From Algoriphagus sp. (GTDB lineage Bacteria; Bacteroidota; Bacteroidia; Cytophagales; Cyclobacteriaceae): a stretch of 64,000 bases of DNA. Position numbers and translations under genes: made by a program. The notes beneath the pieces are model-generated. The model did no database searches and was not told where the DNA came from. It saw only the letters and a program-made list of their open reading frames with translations. Shown one piece after another: positions 37,338 to 46,578 of this stretch. The stretch spans positions 1-64,000 of the forward strand of contig JAQSDM010000012.1 in assembly GCA_029945945.1 (NCBI GenBank), given 5' to 3'. Positions within the stretch are counted from its first letter, which is position 1; each line of letters opens with the position of its first letter.

Positions 37338-37928
37338 TTATTTGCCTTTTGCAAAAGCATCGATTTCAGAAGACATATTCAGCAAATAGTCGATGTCATC
37401 GAACCCATTTGTCATGTTGTCTTTCTTGTATTCATTGATATCAAAAGATTCAGATTCTCCTGTCGAAAGGAGCTTGATCTTTTGCTCAGGAAGGTTGATT
37501 TCTATTTCAGTCGTTGGGTCGGCCAGGATCGCTGCGAAAAGCTTATCTGCAAATTCTGCAGAAACTGTAACCGGGAGAACTCCGATATTCAGACAGTTAT
37601 TCTTGAAGATATCGGCGAAAAAGCTGGAAACAACGCATCTGAATCCATAATCGTAAAGCGCCCAAACAGCATGCTCACGGCTGGAACCTGAACCGAAGTT
37701 CTTGCCTGCAACCAGAATTTTACCGCTGTAAGTCTGATCGTTCAGGACAAAATCCTGTTTAGGATTTCCTTCCACATCATATCTCCAGTCTCGGAATAAG
37801 TTGTCTCCAAAACCTTCACGCTCGGTGGCCTTCAGGAATCGGGCAGGAATAATCTGATCGGTGTCCACATTTTCGGTAGGTAAAGGAACCGCCGTACTTC
37901 TGAGAACTGTAAATTTATCGTAAGCCAT
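37338..37928 (-). CDS. leuD: 3-isopropylmalate dehydratase small subunit LeuD
   Basis: A 196-residue swivel-domain subunit of isopropylmalate isomerase, partner of LeuC. Signatures are VDTDQIIPARFL near the N-terminus and GKNFGSGSSREHAVWAL in the middle. Length and motifs are normal for the bacterial subunit. It lies 42 bp after leuC, across a spacer made of degenerate octamer repeats, and 4 bases before the cimA-type gene. With LeuC it can isomerise citramalate as well as isopropylmalate, so it would serve both branches. Confidence 0.95.
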   Translation of the reverse strand: MAYDKFTVLRSTAVPLPTENVDTDQIIPARFLKATEREGFGDNLFRDWRYDVEGNPKQDFVLNDQTYSGKILVAGKNFGSGSSREHAVWALYDYGFRCVVSSFFADIFKNNCLNIGVLPVTVSAEFADKLFAAILADPTTEIEINLPEQKIKLLSTGESESFDINEYKKDNMTNGFDDIDYLLNMSSEIDAFAKGK

Positions 37929-37938
37929 TTTTATTCAA

Positions 37939-37973
37939 TTGAAAGATTGGAAAATTGGAAGGTTGAAAAATTA
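37939..37973. repeat. Degenerate octamer tandem repeat in the leuC-leuD spacer
   Basis: TTGAAAGA, TTGGAAAA, TTGGAAGG and TTGAAAAA run in exact 8-bp phase and reach the leuC stop codon. The same octamer family occurs at 57912-57999. Confidence 0.55.
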
Positions 37974-39377
37974 ATTTTCAAAGACTTCCCTTGGATCGGT
38001 GATTCGACCTGTGATTGCAACTGCAGCCACGGTCAAAGGAGATGCGAGCATTGTACGAGCTCCCGGTCCCTGACGACCTTCAAAGTTTCTGTTTGAGGTA
38101 GAAACGGCATATTTTCCAGCAGGAATCTTGTCGTCGTTCATTGCCAGACAAGCTGAGCAACCCGGCTGCCTGAGTTCAAATCCAGCTTCTTCCAGGATCT
38201 TAACCAAACCTTCTTCATGTGCCATTTTTTCCACTTCTCTGGAACCCGGTACAATCCAGGCGGTGATGTTATCAGCTTTCTTATGACCTTTTACAAACTG
38301 AGCAACTGAACGGATGTCTTCAATTCGGCCGTTGGTACAAGAACCTACGAAAACGTAATCAACCAGCTTTCCTTTCACAGGTTCGCCTGGCGCGAAACCC
38401 ATGTATTCCAAAGATTTCAGGTAAGAAATTTTGTTACTTCCTTCCATTCCTTCGGTTGTCGGGATGGTTCCTTTTACCTTGATTCCCATTCCCGGATTGG
38501 TTCCGTAGGTAATCATCGGCTCGATATCGGCTGCGTCAAATACATATTCCTTATCGAAAATTGCACCTTCGTCAGATTTCAGAGTTTTCCAGTAAGCCAC
38601 TGCTTTGTCCCAATCTGCGCCTTTTGGTGCGTATTGCTTTCCTTCCAAATAATTGAAAGTAGTCTCATCAGGGGCAATCAAACCTCCACGTGCACCCATC
38701 TCGATGGACATGTTGCAGATGGTCATTCGGGCTTCCATGGAAAGACTTTGGATCGCAGATCCTGCATATTCCACAAAGTAACCAGTAGCGCCGGCTGCTG
38801 AGATTTTAGCAATGATGTAGAGAATGATGTCTTTCGAAGTCACTCCATTTTCCATCACCCCGTCAACGGTAATTCTCATTTTCTTGGCTTTTGACTGCAT
38901 GATGCATTGGGTTGCAAGCACCATTTCTACCTCCGAAGTACCAATTCCAAATGCAATAGCTCCAAAAGCACCGTGCGTGGAAGTATGGCTGTCTCCACAG
39001 ACAATGGTCATTCCAGGCTGGGTGATTCCCAACTCGGGACCGATCACGTGTACAATCCCGTGATGAGCCGAACCCAAATCATGAAGTTCGATATTGTATC
39101 GAACACAGTTTTCACGAAGTCTTTCCACTTGCATGCGGGAAAGTTTGTCTTTAATTGTCTTATCCTGGTCTACTGTAGGTACGTTATGATCTGGAGTGGC
39201 GACAGTTCGGCTTGGGTTTTTCACCCCGATTCCCCGCTTTTCCAGATTTAAGAACGCCACAGGGGAAGTCACTTCATGGATAAAATGCTTATCGATGAAG
39301 AAAACATCAGGACCCGCAGGCACTGATTTTACCACGTGGGCATCCCAGATTTTATCAAATAATGTAGTCTTTTCCAT
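37971..39377 (-). CDS. leuC: 3-isopropylmalate dehydratase large subunit LeuC
   Basis: A 468-residue aconitase-family subunit with a [4Fe-4S] cluster. The cluster cysteines are in [13 protein letters not shown] and in [11 protein letters not shown]; the opening KIWDAHVV and the block [26 protein letters not shown] are diagnostic. Length is normal. It begins 2 bases after the leuA stop and precedes leuD. The pair interconverts 2- and 3-isopropylmalate and, in organisms with CimA, (R)-citramalate and 3-methylmalate. Confidence 0.96.
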   Translation of the reverse strand: MEKTTLFDKIWDAHVVKSVPAGPDVFFIDKHFIHEVTSPVAFLNLEKRGIGVKNPSRTVATPDHNVPTVDQDKTIKDKLSRMQVERLRENCVRYNIELHDLGSAHHGIVHVIGPELGITQPGMTIVCGDSHTSTHGAFGAIAFGIGTSEVEMVLATQCIMQSKAKKMRITVDGVMENGVTSKDIILYIIAKISAAGATGYFVEYAGSAIQSLSMEARMTICNMSIEMGARGGLIAPDETTFNYLEGKQYAPKGADWDKAVAYWKTLKSDEGAIFDKEYVFDAADIEPMITYGTNPGMGIKVKGTIPTTEGMEGSNKISYLKSLEYMGFAPGEPVKGKLVDYVFVGSCTNGRIEDIRSVAQFVKGHKKADNITAWIVPGSREVEKMAHEEGLVKILEEAGFELRQPGCSACLAMNDDKIPAGKYAVSTSNRNFEGRQGPGARTMLASPLTVAAVAITGRITDPREVFEN

Positions 39378-39379
39378 AA

Positions 39380-40888
39380 TTAAGCAGTCGCATATTCTTT
39401 GACCGGAATTTTATTTAATGCGTCAACAAACGCCTCAGCTGAAGCCAGGACAATGTCGGCGTTGGAGGCAAAACCGTAGTAAGGCTTTTCTCCTTTGATT
39501 AATCTCATGTGAACTTTGGCTACGTCATCGCTTCCGTGAGTGATCGCCTGAATGAGGAATTCTTCCAGATCAACCTGAGGTTTAACGATTTTTTCAATCG
39601 CCTTCAGCACTGCATCCACCGGACCAACTCCATGAGAGGAAGCCTGATGTGTTTCTGCACCCACTTTCAGCGTAACATTTGCGCTGATTTGTCCATTGGA
39701 GGAATAGGTTACTTTTTCAAGTTCGATAAAATTGGAATCCTCCATGTATTTACCGACCAATCCAAGCAAGTCCTTTCTTCCGATATCACGCTTGCTGTCT
39801 GCCAAAATCAAGAAGGCTTCGTAAACCTCTCTCAATTCTTCTCCTTCCAGCTCCACACCCAATGCATCGAGGTGATGCTTCAATGCAGCGCGTCCGGATC
39901 TTGCAGTCAGGACAATCGTCGACTCATCCACTCCCACTTCTTTAGGATCGATGATTTCGTAATTTTCTCTATGCTTCAAAACCCCGTCCTGGTGAATGCC
40001 TGAAGAGTGAGCGAATGCATTTCTACCCACAATCGCCTTGTTTGCCTGAACAGGCATGTTCATCAGTTTCGACACCAAACGACTAGTCTGATAAATTTTC
40101 TGAGTGACGATATTGGTATGTACAGGGATAGATTTATGGCATTTGATCGCCATGACAACCTCTTCCAAGGAGGTATTTCCGGCACGTTCTCCAATTCCAT
40201 TGATAGTTACTTCCACCTGACGCGCACCATGCTGAACTCCTGCTACTGTATTTGCAGTAGCCATTCCCAGGTCATTGTGACAATGAGTTGCAATGATCGC
40301 CCGATCGATATTCGGTACATTATTTTTCAAATGAGCGATGATCGCACCATACTGCTCGGGAAGGCAATAACCGGTTGTATCCGGGATGTTGACAACCGTT
40401 GCTCCTGCTTTGATCACCTCTTCGATAATTCGAGCGAGGAAATCATGCTCGGCACGTCCGGCATCTTCAGCATAGAATTCTACATCATCTACAAATCTTC
40501 GGGCATACTTCACAGCAGCCACTCCACGCTTGATAATATCCTCTGGCGTAGACCGAAGTTTGAATTGGATATGGTAAGGGGAAACCCCTATTCCTGTATG
40601 AATTCGGCCCCTTTTTGCGAATTTGAGTGATTGAGCTGCTACGTCAATATCCTTCTCTACGGCTCTGGAGAGCGCACAAATAATCGGATTGGAAACTGCT
40701 TTAGAAATCTCAAGAACGGAATTGAAATCACCTGGGCTGGATATTGGAAATCCCGCTTCGATAATATCTACTCCTAAAGCCTCCAAAGCTTTCGCCACCA
40801 CAATCTTTTCCTGGGTATTCAGTTGGCAACCAGGCACTTGTTCCCCGTCTCGAAGGGTCGTATCAAATATCCACAGCTTTTCACTCAT
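39380..40888 (-). CDS. leuA: 2-isopropylmalate synthase LeuA
   Basis: A 502-residue enzyme that condenses acetyl-CoA and 2-ketoisovalerate, the first committed leucine step. Motifs are [16 protein letters not shown], the metal site [14 protein letters not shown] and [14 protein letters not shown], with HSSGIHQDG further on and a C-terminal regulatory domain (about residues 370-500) that normally gives leucine feedback. It lies 21 bp after ilvC. Comparison with the cimA-type neighbour shows VPGCQL in place of TSGVSF, which fits the two enzymes having different keto-acid substrates. Confidence 0.95.
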   Translation of the reverse strand: MSEKLWIFDTTLRDGEQVPGCQLNTQEKIVVAKALEALGVDIIEAGFPISSPGDFNSVLEISKAVSNPIICALSRAVEKDIDVAAQSLKFAKRGRIHTGIGVSPYHIQFKLRSTPEDIIKRGVAAVKYARRFVDDVEFYAEDAGRAEHDFLARIIEEVIKAGATVVNIPDTTGYCLPEQYGAIIAHLKNNVPNIDRAIIATHCHNDLGMATANTVAGVQHGARQVEVTINGIGERAGNTSLEEVVMAIKCHKSIPVHTNIVTQKIYQTSRLVSKLMNMPVQANKAIVGRNAFAHSSGIHQDGVLKHRENYEIIDPKEVGVDESTIVLTARSGRAALKHHLDALGVELEGEELREVYEAFLILADSKRDIGRKDLLGLVGKYMEDSNFIELEKVTYSSNGQISANVTLKVGAETHQASSHGVGPVDAVLKAIEKIVKPQVDLEEFLIQAITHGSDDVAKVHMRLIKGEKPYYGFASNADIVLASAEAFVDALNKIPVKEYATA

Positions 40889-40909
40889 AACACTTTGGGG
40901 TTTTGGGTT

Positions 40910-41953
40910 TTAATTATTTTCTGGTCTCAATTGTCGGACGACAGCACCTGCCTGCCACATTTCAGAATCTCTCAATTCTTTCAATTCAACCTCGAGTTTT
41001 TCTCTGTAATCAGGCTTGCTGTTAGAATCGATTGATTTCTGAGCTTCCTGTCCAGTTTTTACTGATTCGTAAAGTGCTTCGAAAACCGGCTTAGTCGCAT
41101 CTCTGAAAGGCTTCCACCAGTCAAGTGCTCCTCTTTGCGCAGTAGTAGAGCAGTTGGCGTACATCCAATCCATTCCGTTTTCTGCGACAAGCGGCATCAA
41201 GCTTTGAGTCAATTCTTCTACAGTTTCGTTGAAAGCTTCAGAAGGAGTGTGTCCGTTGGCTCTTAACACTTCGTACTGTGCAGCGAATATTCCCTGAATT
41301 GCACCCATCAAAGTTCCTCGCTCACCTGTCAAATCGGAAGTAACTTCTCTGTAGAAATCAGTTTCGAATAAGTATCCTGAACCTACACCAATTCCAAGAG
41401 CAACAACTCTGTCATGAGCTCTGCCAGTTGCATCCTGATAGATCGCAAAAGATGAGTTCAAGCCTCTTCCTTCCACAAACATTCTTCTTAATGAAGTACC
41501 GGATCCCTTTGGAGCAACCAAAATCACATCTACGTCAGCAGGAGGAATAATTCCTGTTTTCTCCTTATAGGTGATTCCAAATCCGTGAGAGAAGTAAAGT
41601 GCTTTTCCAGGAGTCAGGTGTTTTTTAACAGTTGGCCAAAGGGCAATCTGGCCGGCATCAGAAAGCAGGAACTGAAGGATTGTGCCTTTTTCACATGCTT
41701 CTTCCAGTTCGAAAAGAGTCTCACCAGGAACCCAACCATCAGCAACTGCTTTGTCCCAGGTTTTGGAACCTTTACGCTGTCCAATAATTACGTTGAATCC
41801 GTTGTCTTTCAGGTTCAAAGCTTGACCAGGACCTTGAACTCCGTAACCCAAAACTGCGATTACTTCATTCTTGAGTACTTCTCTTGCTTTCTCCAAAGGA
41901 AATTCCTCTCTGGTTACTACGTTTTCTTCTGTGTTGCCGAATTTTAATTTCAT
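40910..41953 (-). CDS. ilvC: Ketol-acid reductoisomerase IlvC (class I)
   Basis: A 347-residue class I enzyme that isomerises and reduces acetolactate or acetohydroxybutyrate. The nucleotide site is VLGYGVQGPGQALNLKDNG and the acid-rich metal site includes ETDFYREVTSDLTGERGTLMG; the PKGSGTSLR loop follows LVAP. The wording GQRKGSKTWDKA is typical of Bacteroidota enzymes. NADPH or NADH preference is not clear. It starts in a context (ACTCAAACCCATGAA) that is duplicated 48 bp upstream at the beginning of a nine-codon ORF. It serves all three branched-chain amino acids. Confidence 0.95.
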   Translation of the reverse strand: MKLKFGNTEENVVTREEFPLEKAREVLKNEVIAVLGYGVQGPGQALNLKDNGFNVIIGQRKGSKTWDKAVADGWVPGETLFELEEACEKGTILQFLLSDAGQIALWPTVKKHLTPGKALYFSHGFGITYKEKTGIIPPADVDVILVAPKGSGTSLRRMFVEGRGLNSSFAIYQDATGRAHDRVVALGIGVGSGYLFETDFYREVTSDLTGERGTLMGAIQGIFAAQYEVLRANGHTPSEAFNETVEELTQSLMPLVAENGMDWMYANCSTTAQRGALDWWKPFRDATKPVFEALYESVKTGQEAQKSIDSNSKPDYREKLEVELKELRDSEMWQAGAVVRQLRPENN

Positions 41954-41971
41954 GGGTTTGAGTTTTGATTT

Positions 41972-42001
41972 TTAATTGACCAATGGAATCTGACGATTCA
42001 T
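41972..42001 (-). other. Nine-codon upstream ORF before ilvC with duplicated start context
   Basis: ACTCAAACCCATGAA occurs twice. The second copy is the ilvC start; the first opens MNRQIPLVN, which stops with TAA 18 bases before ilvC. Ile, Leu and Val are present, but there is no hairpin I can see, so a regulatory role is only a possibility. Confidence 0.3.
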
Positions 42002-42068
42002 GGGTTTGAGTGATGATAAATAGTATTAATAGGTTTGAGAAGGCTTTTGGCCTGGGTTTTAATCTATA

Positions 42069-42569
42069 TTATTTGACAAAACTGTCAATGGTTAACATTC
42101 TTTTGGCAACTGCCACTCTGCCACTACGCGCAAATTCCAGCAAACCATATTCTTTCAGTATTTCCAGTAATTCCTGTGTCTGCTCCTTGTGTCCTGTTAA
42201 TTCCAACACAACAAACTCAGGCTCAGCCGATATGATCCTGGCTCCATGCTGACGAATTATTTTCTCTAATCCTCCATCCAATTTGGACACAGGGATCTTG
42301 TACAGAGCAAGTTCCTGATATACCACTCCTTCATCTTCGTGGTAAAATGCCTTAATCACATCGATGATTTTCTCAATCTGATTGACCAGCTGGATTACCG
42401 TCTCTTCAGTTGCCGTCACCTCAATCGTGATTCTGTGAATCCCTTCAAGTCGGCTTTCTGAAGCTGTCAATGCATTGATATTGATTCCCCGACGGGTAAA
42501 GATGATGGTGATCCTGTTGAGAATTCCGATGAAATTCTCGGTAATAACGAAAATGGTATATCGTTTCAT
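42069..42569 (-). CDS. ilvN: Acetolactate synthase small (regulatory) subunit
   Basis: A 166-residue ACT-domain protein that activates the large subunit and confers valine feedback. The start RYTIFVITENFIGILNRITIIFTRRGININALTAS is the ACT-domain opening with the ligand-binding turn NFIGILNRI, and a second ACT-like half follows (SAEPEFVVLELTGHKEQT). It is normal in length for IlvH/IlvN. It follows ilvB across a 100-bp spacer that carries the dispersed repeat and starts within the repeat's last conserved bases. Confidence 0.93.
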   Translation of the reverse strand: MKRYTIFVITENFIGILNRITIIFTRRGININALTASESRLEGIHRITIEVTATEETVIQLVNQIEKIIDVIKAFYHEDEGVVYQELALYKIPVSKLDGGLEKIIRQHGARIISAEPEFVVLELTGHKEQTQELLEILKEYGLLEFARSGRVAVAKRMLTIDSFVK

Positions 42570-42660
42570 CTGTTTATAATTGTTTTGTAAAGGTCAGATG
42601 GAATCTCGCATTTCGGATAACCATACATTCGTGTGAAGCTATAATCATGCTTGATTTCAT
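42567..42660 (-). repeat. Intercistronic dispersed repeat, copy 2 (ilvB/ilvN)
   Basis: This is the second copy of the 17662-17755 element, in the same orientation relative to transcription. It begins ATGAAATCAAGCATGAT and ends ATGCGAGATTCCATCTGACCTTT...AATTATAAACAGATGAAA, the last codons being the ilvN start. The middle third differs completely from copy 1. Confidence 0.7.
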
Positions 42661-42669
42661 AGGTTGGAA

Positions 42670-44364
42670 TTAGCTAAGCCTTACTTCTTCTACTGAACAA
42701 CCCGTGGCAATCATCGGGAACACATTGTCTTCTTTTTCTACTACCACTTCGAGGAAAAACGGTCCGTCATGAATCAGCATATCTTCTACTGCCTCTCTCA
42801 AATCGCCTCTTTCTGTGACTTTCTGTGCTTTAATATTATATGCTTCTGCAATCTTGACGAAGTCAGGATTATCCAGTTCGGTAAAGGAGTAGCGCTTGTC
42901 AAAGAACATTTGCTGCCATTGTCTCACCATCCCCAGGTAATTATTATTAAGAAGAACAATCTTCACCGGAGCTTTCGTTTGCATGATAGTTCCAAGTTCC
43001 TGAATGGTCATCTGAATTCCACCATCGCCTACCACGCAGATTACCTGGCGGGAATAGTCGTGTAACTGTGCGCCTAATGCTGCAGGAAGTGCAAAACCCA
43101 TCGTGCCCAGACCACCGGAAGTCACCTGAGTTCTTGTCTTCTTATAATTGAAATATCTCCAGGCAATCATCTGGTGCTGACCTACGTCAGTGACCAAGAC
43201 CGCATCGTCTGCCTTGTATTGGTTCACAATGTTAATTACTTCACCCATCGTCAGTCCATCCTTGGTTGGAGTCAGGTCATGCTGCATGACAGCAGATGTT
43301 TCTTCTTCTTCCAAGTCCCGGAATCTCTTCATCCATGCATCATGCTTTTTGGCATCAATGGCCGCAGTCAGCATTGCCAAACTTTCCCGACAGTCACCTA
43401 AAACAGCTACTTCACATTTCACTGTTTTATTGACTTCTGCAGGATCAAGCTCCAGATGAACAACTCTGGCTTGCTTCGCATATCGCTTCAAATCTCCGGT
43501 CACGCGATCATCAAATCTCATCCCGACAGCGATCAATACATCACACTTGTTGGTCAAAAGATTGGGCGCGTAGTTTCCGTGCATCCCAAGTTTGCCCACA
43601 TAATTCGGGTGATCCTGTGGAAGAGCACCTGAGCCTAAAAGTGTGGAAGCAGCCGGAATCCCAGATTTGTCAAGGAAAAACTTAAGCTCTGCCTCTGCTT
43701 TTCCCAGAATCACTCCCTGTCCATAAAGAACATAGGGTCTTTCCGCCGAATTGATCAAAGCTGCTGCTTGCTCAATTGCGGAGGATTCTATCGGATTGTG
43801 GGTTTTATAGGATCTGAATCCCAAGCATGGGACATAATTAAACTCTCCAAAATCCACCTGAGCATTCTTAGTAATGTCAATCAAAACCGGACCAGGTCGA
43901 CCTGATCGGGCAATGTAAAATGCTTTTGCAATCGCCGGAGCAATATCCTCTACTCTTCTTACCTGAATATTCCATTTGGAACAAGGCATCGAGATACCAA
44001 TCATGTCGGTTTCCTGAAAAGCGTCAGTTCCCAGCAAATGCGCCGCAACCTGACCGGTGATGCAAACCAACGGAGTACTATCGATCTGCGCATCTGCCAT
44101 TCCGGTAATCAGGTTTGTCGCACCCGGACCTGAGGTCGCGAGGCAGACTCCTACTTTCCCCGAAACTCGCGCATAACCCTGAGCTGCATGAATTGCTCCT
44201 TGCTCGTGGCGGGTAAGCACATGTCTAAGTTGGTCGTGATAATCGTGCAAAGCATCATAAACCGGCATAATTGCTCCGCCGGGATATCCAAAAATCACTT
44301 CAGCCTGCTCAGCAATTAGAGATCTGACAACGATGTCTGCTCCTCTGATCATTTGATCCTTCAT
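42670..44364 (-). CDS. ilvB: Acetolactate synthase large (catalytic) subunit
   Basis: A 564-residue thiamine-diphosphate enzyme that makes acetolactate or acetohydroxybutyrate. The ThDP glutamate lies in AEVIFGYPGGAIMPVYD, the flavin/Rossmann domain in the middle (MRFDDRVTGD), and the ThDP-Mg motif is VGDGGIQMTIQEL...NNNYLGMVRQWQ. I start at ATG 44364, 4 bases after the ilvD stop; the track start at 44388 overlaps ilvD by 20 bp and adds eight residues without family support. Its small subunit follows as the next gene. Confidence 0.95.
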   Translation of the reverse strand: MKDQMIRGADIVVRSLIAEQAEVIFGYPGGAIMPVYDALHDYHDQLRHVLTRHEQGAIHAAQGYARVSGKVGVCLATSGPGATNLITGMADAQIDSTPLVCITGQVAAHLLGTDAFQETDMIGISMPCSKWNIQVRRVEDIAPAIAKAFYIARSGRPGPVLIDITKNAQVDFGEFNYVPCLGFRSYKTHNPIESSAIEQAAALINSAERPYVLYGQGVILGKAEAELKFFLDKSGIPAASTLLGSGALPQDHPNYVGKLGMHGNYAPNLLTNKCDVLIAVGMRFDDRVTGDLKRYAKQARVVHLELDPAEVNKTVKCEVAVLGDCRESLAMLTAAIDAKKHDAWMKRFRDLEEEETSAVMQHDLTPTKDGLTMGEVINIVNQYKADDAVLVTDVGQHQMIAWRYFNYKKTRTQVTSGGLGTMGFALPAALGAQLHDYSRQVICVVGDGGIQMTIQELGTIMQTKAPVKIVLLNNNYLGMVRQWQQMFFDKRYSFTELDNPDFVKIAEAYNIKAQKVTERGDLREAVEDMLIHDGPFFLEVVVEKEDNVFPMIATGCSVEEVRLS

Positions 44365-44368
44365 AGGC

Positions 44369-46048
44369 TTAAAATTTATCTGTAACACAGCCTTCAGAAG
44401 CTGTGGAAACGAGTTTATTGTATTTTTTCAACGTTCCTTGCAATCCGGGAATCACTTTCTGAGCCCAGCTTTTCTTTCTTTTTGAAAATTCCTCTTCAGA
44501 CACATTCACAGAGAGTTCCAAATTATCTGCATCGATAGTGACCATATCTCCATCTAGCAGCAAACCAATCGGGCCACCAGTCCATGCTTCCGGGGTCACG
44601 TGACCTACCACAAATCCATGCGTACCTCCAGAGAATCTTCCATCGGTAATCAGCGCTACATCAGACCCAAGTCCCGCACCAATTATCATCGAAGTCGGCT
44701 TGAGCATTTCCGGCATTCCGGGCGCTCCTTTTGGACCCACATTCCGGATGACCATAACATCTCCTGATTTCACCTGATGATCTCTTATCGCATCATTTGC
44801 TTCCTGTTCAGAGTCAAAGACGCGCGCTGGTCCTGTAAATGAGTTACCCTCTTTTCCTGTGATTTTGGCCACTGCACCGGCCGGAGCCAGATTTCCGGAG
44901 AGCACACAAAGATGACCAGTTGCTTTTAGTGGAGTTTCTACCGGATGGATCACATTGACCATTGAAGGAACTATCGGATCGATTTCCGCAAGATTTTCAG
45001 CCAACGTCTTACCAGTAACGGTCATACAGTCGCCATGCAGATACCCTTTGTCAAGAAAATATTTCATGAAAGCAGGCAAACCACCTTGCTCGTGAAGATC
45101 TTCCATCAGGAATTTCCCTGAAGGTTTGAAATCACCCAACATTGGAGTAGTTGCGTTGATCGCTTTGAAATCTTCCAAAGTGAATGCTATTCCGGCAGTT
45201 CTGGCTATCGCCAAAATATGCAAAACTGCATTGGTACTTCCGCCAAGAGCAATCGCAACCCGAACGGCATTTTCTATACTTTTCCGCGTGATGATATCAC
45301 TTGGCTTTATGTCTTTTTCAAGGAGAATGCGCATATACTTGTTCACATTCTGACATTCCCGAAGTTTCTCCGGGGAATTTGCAGGATAAGTAGCACTGTA
45401 TGGCAAGGACATTCCCATCGCTTCCACAGCGGAAGACATGGTATTTGCAGTGTACATACCACCACAGGCTCCAGCGCCCGGACAGGAATTTCGGATCACT
45501 CCATCGTAATCTTCGTCCGAGATGTTTCCATTCACCCGCTTTCCGAAGGCTTCAAAAGCAGAAACAATATTGAGTTTTTCACCTTTATAATTTCCGGAAG
45601 CGATCGTTCCGCCATAGACCATTATCGAAGGACGGTCGATTCGAATCATGCCCATGATGGCTCCGGGCATATTCTTGTCGCAACCCGCAACTGCAATACA
45701 AGCATCGAACGAGTGACCTAAAATAAAGGACTCAATGGAATCAGCGATGATTTCTCTGGAAACCAGAGAATAACGCATTCCGAGCGTTCCCATTGAAGTT
45801 CCGTCGGATATCCCGATGGTATTAAAAATCAAACCGGTCAAATCATATTCCTGTGAGGAGTTTTTGATCAGACCGGCGAAATCATTGAGGTGCATATTGC
45901 AGGGATTACTTTCATAGCCGCAACTGGCTATCCCTACAAATGGCTGTTTCATTTTCTTATCACTCAATCCGGTGGCATAAAGCATGGCTTTGCCTGCTGG
46001 ATGCTCATCGTTATCGCTTATTTCCCAACTGTATTTTTTCAGGGTCAT
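44369..46048 (-). CDS. ilvD: Dihydroxy-acid dehydratase IlvD
   Basis: A 559-residue Fe-S dehydratase and first structural gene of the BCAA operon. Cluster cysteines are in [21 protein letters not shown] and [16 protein letters not shown]; the C-terminal [18 protein letters not shown] is also diagnostic. The start is ATG 46048. The ORF track extends to a GTG at 46090, but that stretch is the attenuator terminator itself (the repeat of GTGCCTCA and TGAGGCAC), so the extension is not coding. The enzyme gives 2-ketoisovalerate and 2-keto-3-methylvalerate. Expression is probably controlled by the leader described below. Confidence 0.95.
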   Translation of the reverse strand: MTLKKYSWEISDNDEHPAGKAMLYATGLSDKKMKQPFVGIASCGYESNPCNMHLNDFAGLIKNSSQEYDLTGLIFNTIGISDGTSMGTLGMRYSLVSREIIADSIESFILGHSFDACIAVAGCDKNMPGAIMGMIRIDRPSIMVYGGTIASGNYKGEKLNIVSAFEAFGKRVNGNISDEDYDGVIRNSCPGAGACGGMYTANTMSSAVEAMGMSLPYSATYPANSPEKLRECQNVNKYMRILLEKDIKPSDIITRKSIENAVRVAIALGGSTNAVLHILAIARTAGIAFTLEDFKAINATTPMLGDFKPSGKFLMEDLHEQGGLPAFMKYFLDKGYLHGDCMTVTGKTLAENLAEIDPIVPSMVNVIHPVETPLKATGHLCVLSGNLAPAGAVAKITGKEGNSFTGPARVFDSEQEANDAIRDHQVKSGDVMVIRNVGPKGAPGMPEMLKPTSMIIGAGLGSDVALITDGRFSGGTHGFVVGHVTPEAWTGGPIGLLLDGDMVTIDADNLELSVNVSEEEFSKRKKSWAQKVIPGLQGTLKKYNKLVSTASEGCVTDKF

Positions 46049-46061
46049 GGTTTTTGGGTAT

Positions 46062-46092
46062 AAAAAAAGTGCCTCATTTCTGTGAGGCACTT
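46062..46092 (-). terminator. Attenuator terminator hairpin (B:C) before ilvD
   Basis: AAGTGCCTCA (46092-46083) pairs perfectly with TGAGGCACTT (46076-46067) over a 6-nt loop CAGAAA, and seven T residues follow. It lies 14 bases before the ilvD start, so when it forms it would stop transcription of the whole operon. Confidence 0.85.
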
Positions 46093-46136
46093 CAGATTTT
46101 TTTATTTCATATTTATAAATAGTCTAGTGCCTCACA
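46081..46136 (-). promoter_or_regulatory. Antiterminator pairing (A:B) of the BCAA attenuator
   Basis: Segment A, TGTGAGGCACT (46136-46126), is the exact reverse complement of B, AGTGCCTCACA (46091-46081), an 11-bp perfect stem with a 34-nt AT-rich loop. B is also the 5' arm of the terminator, so A:B and B:C exclude each other. A begins at the base right after the leader peptide's stop codon. Confidence 0.8.
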
Positions 46137-46187
46137 TTAAGATCCAATGAGAATAATAAAGCTTAGCAAAAAGACCACTTTGAACAT
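46137..46187 (-). CDS. BCAA operon leader peptide (attenuation sensor)
   Basis: A 17-codon ORF reads MFKVVFLLSFIILIGS followed by TAA. Eight of its 16 residues are Val, Leu or Ile (VV, LL, IILI), the amino acids made by the downstream operon. It lies about 38 bases from the predicted transcription start and its stop codon touches antiterminator segment A. A ribosome that reaches the stop would cover A and let the terminator form; one stalled at the Val, Leu or first Ile codons would leave A free to capture B. No Shine-Dalgarno is seen, as is usual in this phylum. Being too short for the ORF track, it was found by reading. The peptide itself is probably not functional; its translation is the sensor. 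Confidence 0.82.
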   Translation of the reverse strand: MFKVVFLLSFIILIGS

Positions 46188-46230
46188 ACTTGAGTCGAGA
46201 TTATTTTGAGTTCGGAATCGAATCACATGT

Positions 46231-46260
46231 CAAAATTAAACTGAAAATTCAGAGTTACAA
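46231..46260 (-). promoter_or_regulatory. Consensus promoter of the BCAA operon
   Basis: The minus strand reads TTG (46260-46258), a 19-base spacer and TAATTTTG (46238-46231). Both boxes and the spacing match the Bacteroidota -33/-7 consensus. Transcription would start near 46225, giving a leader of about 175 nt before ilvD. Confidence 0.75.
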
Positions 46261-46552
46261 TATTTAATTTTACTTATTACCTCAAACTCAGATAAAAACT
46301 ATACGTAAAAATTATTTTCACAGAATATTAGTTTAAATAATATCGAATTAACCCCATAATTCAGGAAATGATTTGTTGGTTTTTTCGATTTTCAAAATTT
46401 TGTATGGATTTCCAGTTCTTTTAAGGTTTGTGGAAAAAATTTCGATTTTTTTTAAGGAAAAAATTAATATACCTCCATTTGTTCAATAAAAACCGATTCC
46501 ATTACCAAATTCTCAAAAGCAACTATCAGAGATTTTCGCTTGATTTTTATCC

Positions 46553-46560
46553 TAATTTTG
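46553..46560 (+). promoter_or_regulatory. Promoter -7 box for ispE
   Basis: TAATTTTG matches TAnnTTTG, 18 bases upstream of ATG 46579. It lies inside the longer ORF-track call and supports the shorter start. Confidence 0.55.
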
Positions 46561-46578
46561 TCAGAATCTTTCGTTCCA

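Larger units (their letters stand above)
46188..46578. other. AT-rich divergent region between the ilv leader and ispE
   Basis: About 390 bp, very AT-rich. It contains the ilv promoter on the minus strand and the ispE promoter on the plus strand. Between them (46265-46530) I see no gene, RNA fold or repeat. Confidence 0.6.

Noticed and set aside
46049-46090. N-terminal extension of IlvD in the ORF track
   Set aside because: It is the attenuator terminator itself, and the family start is the internal ATG at 46048.
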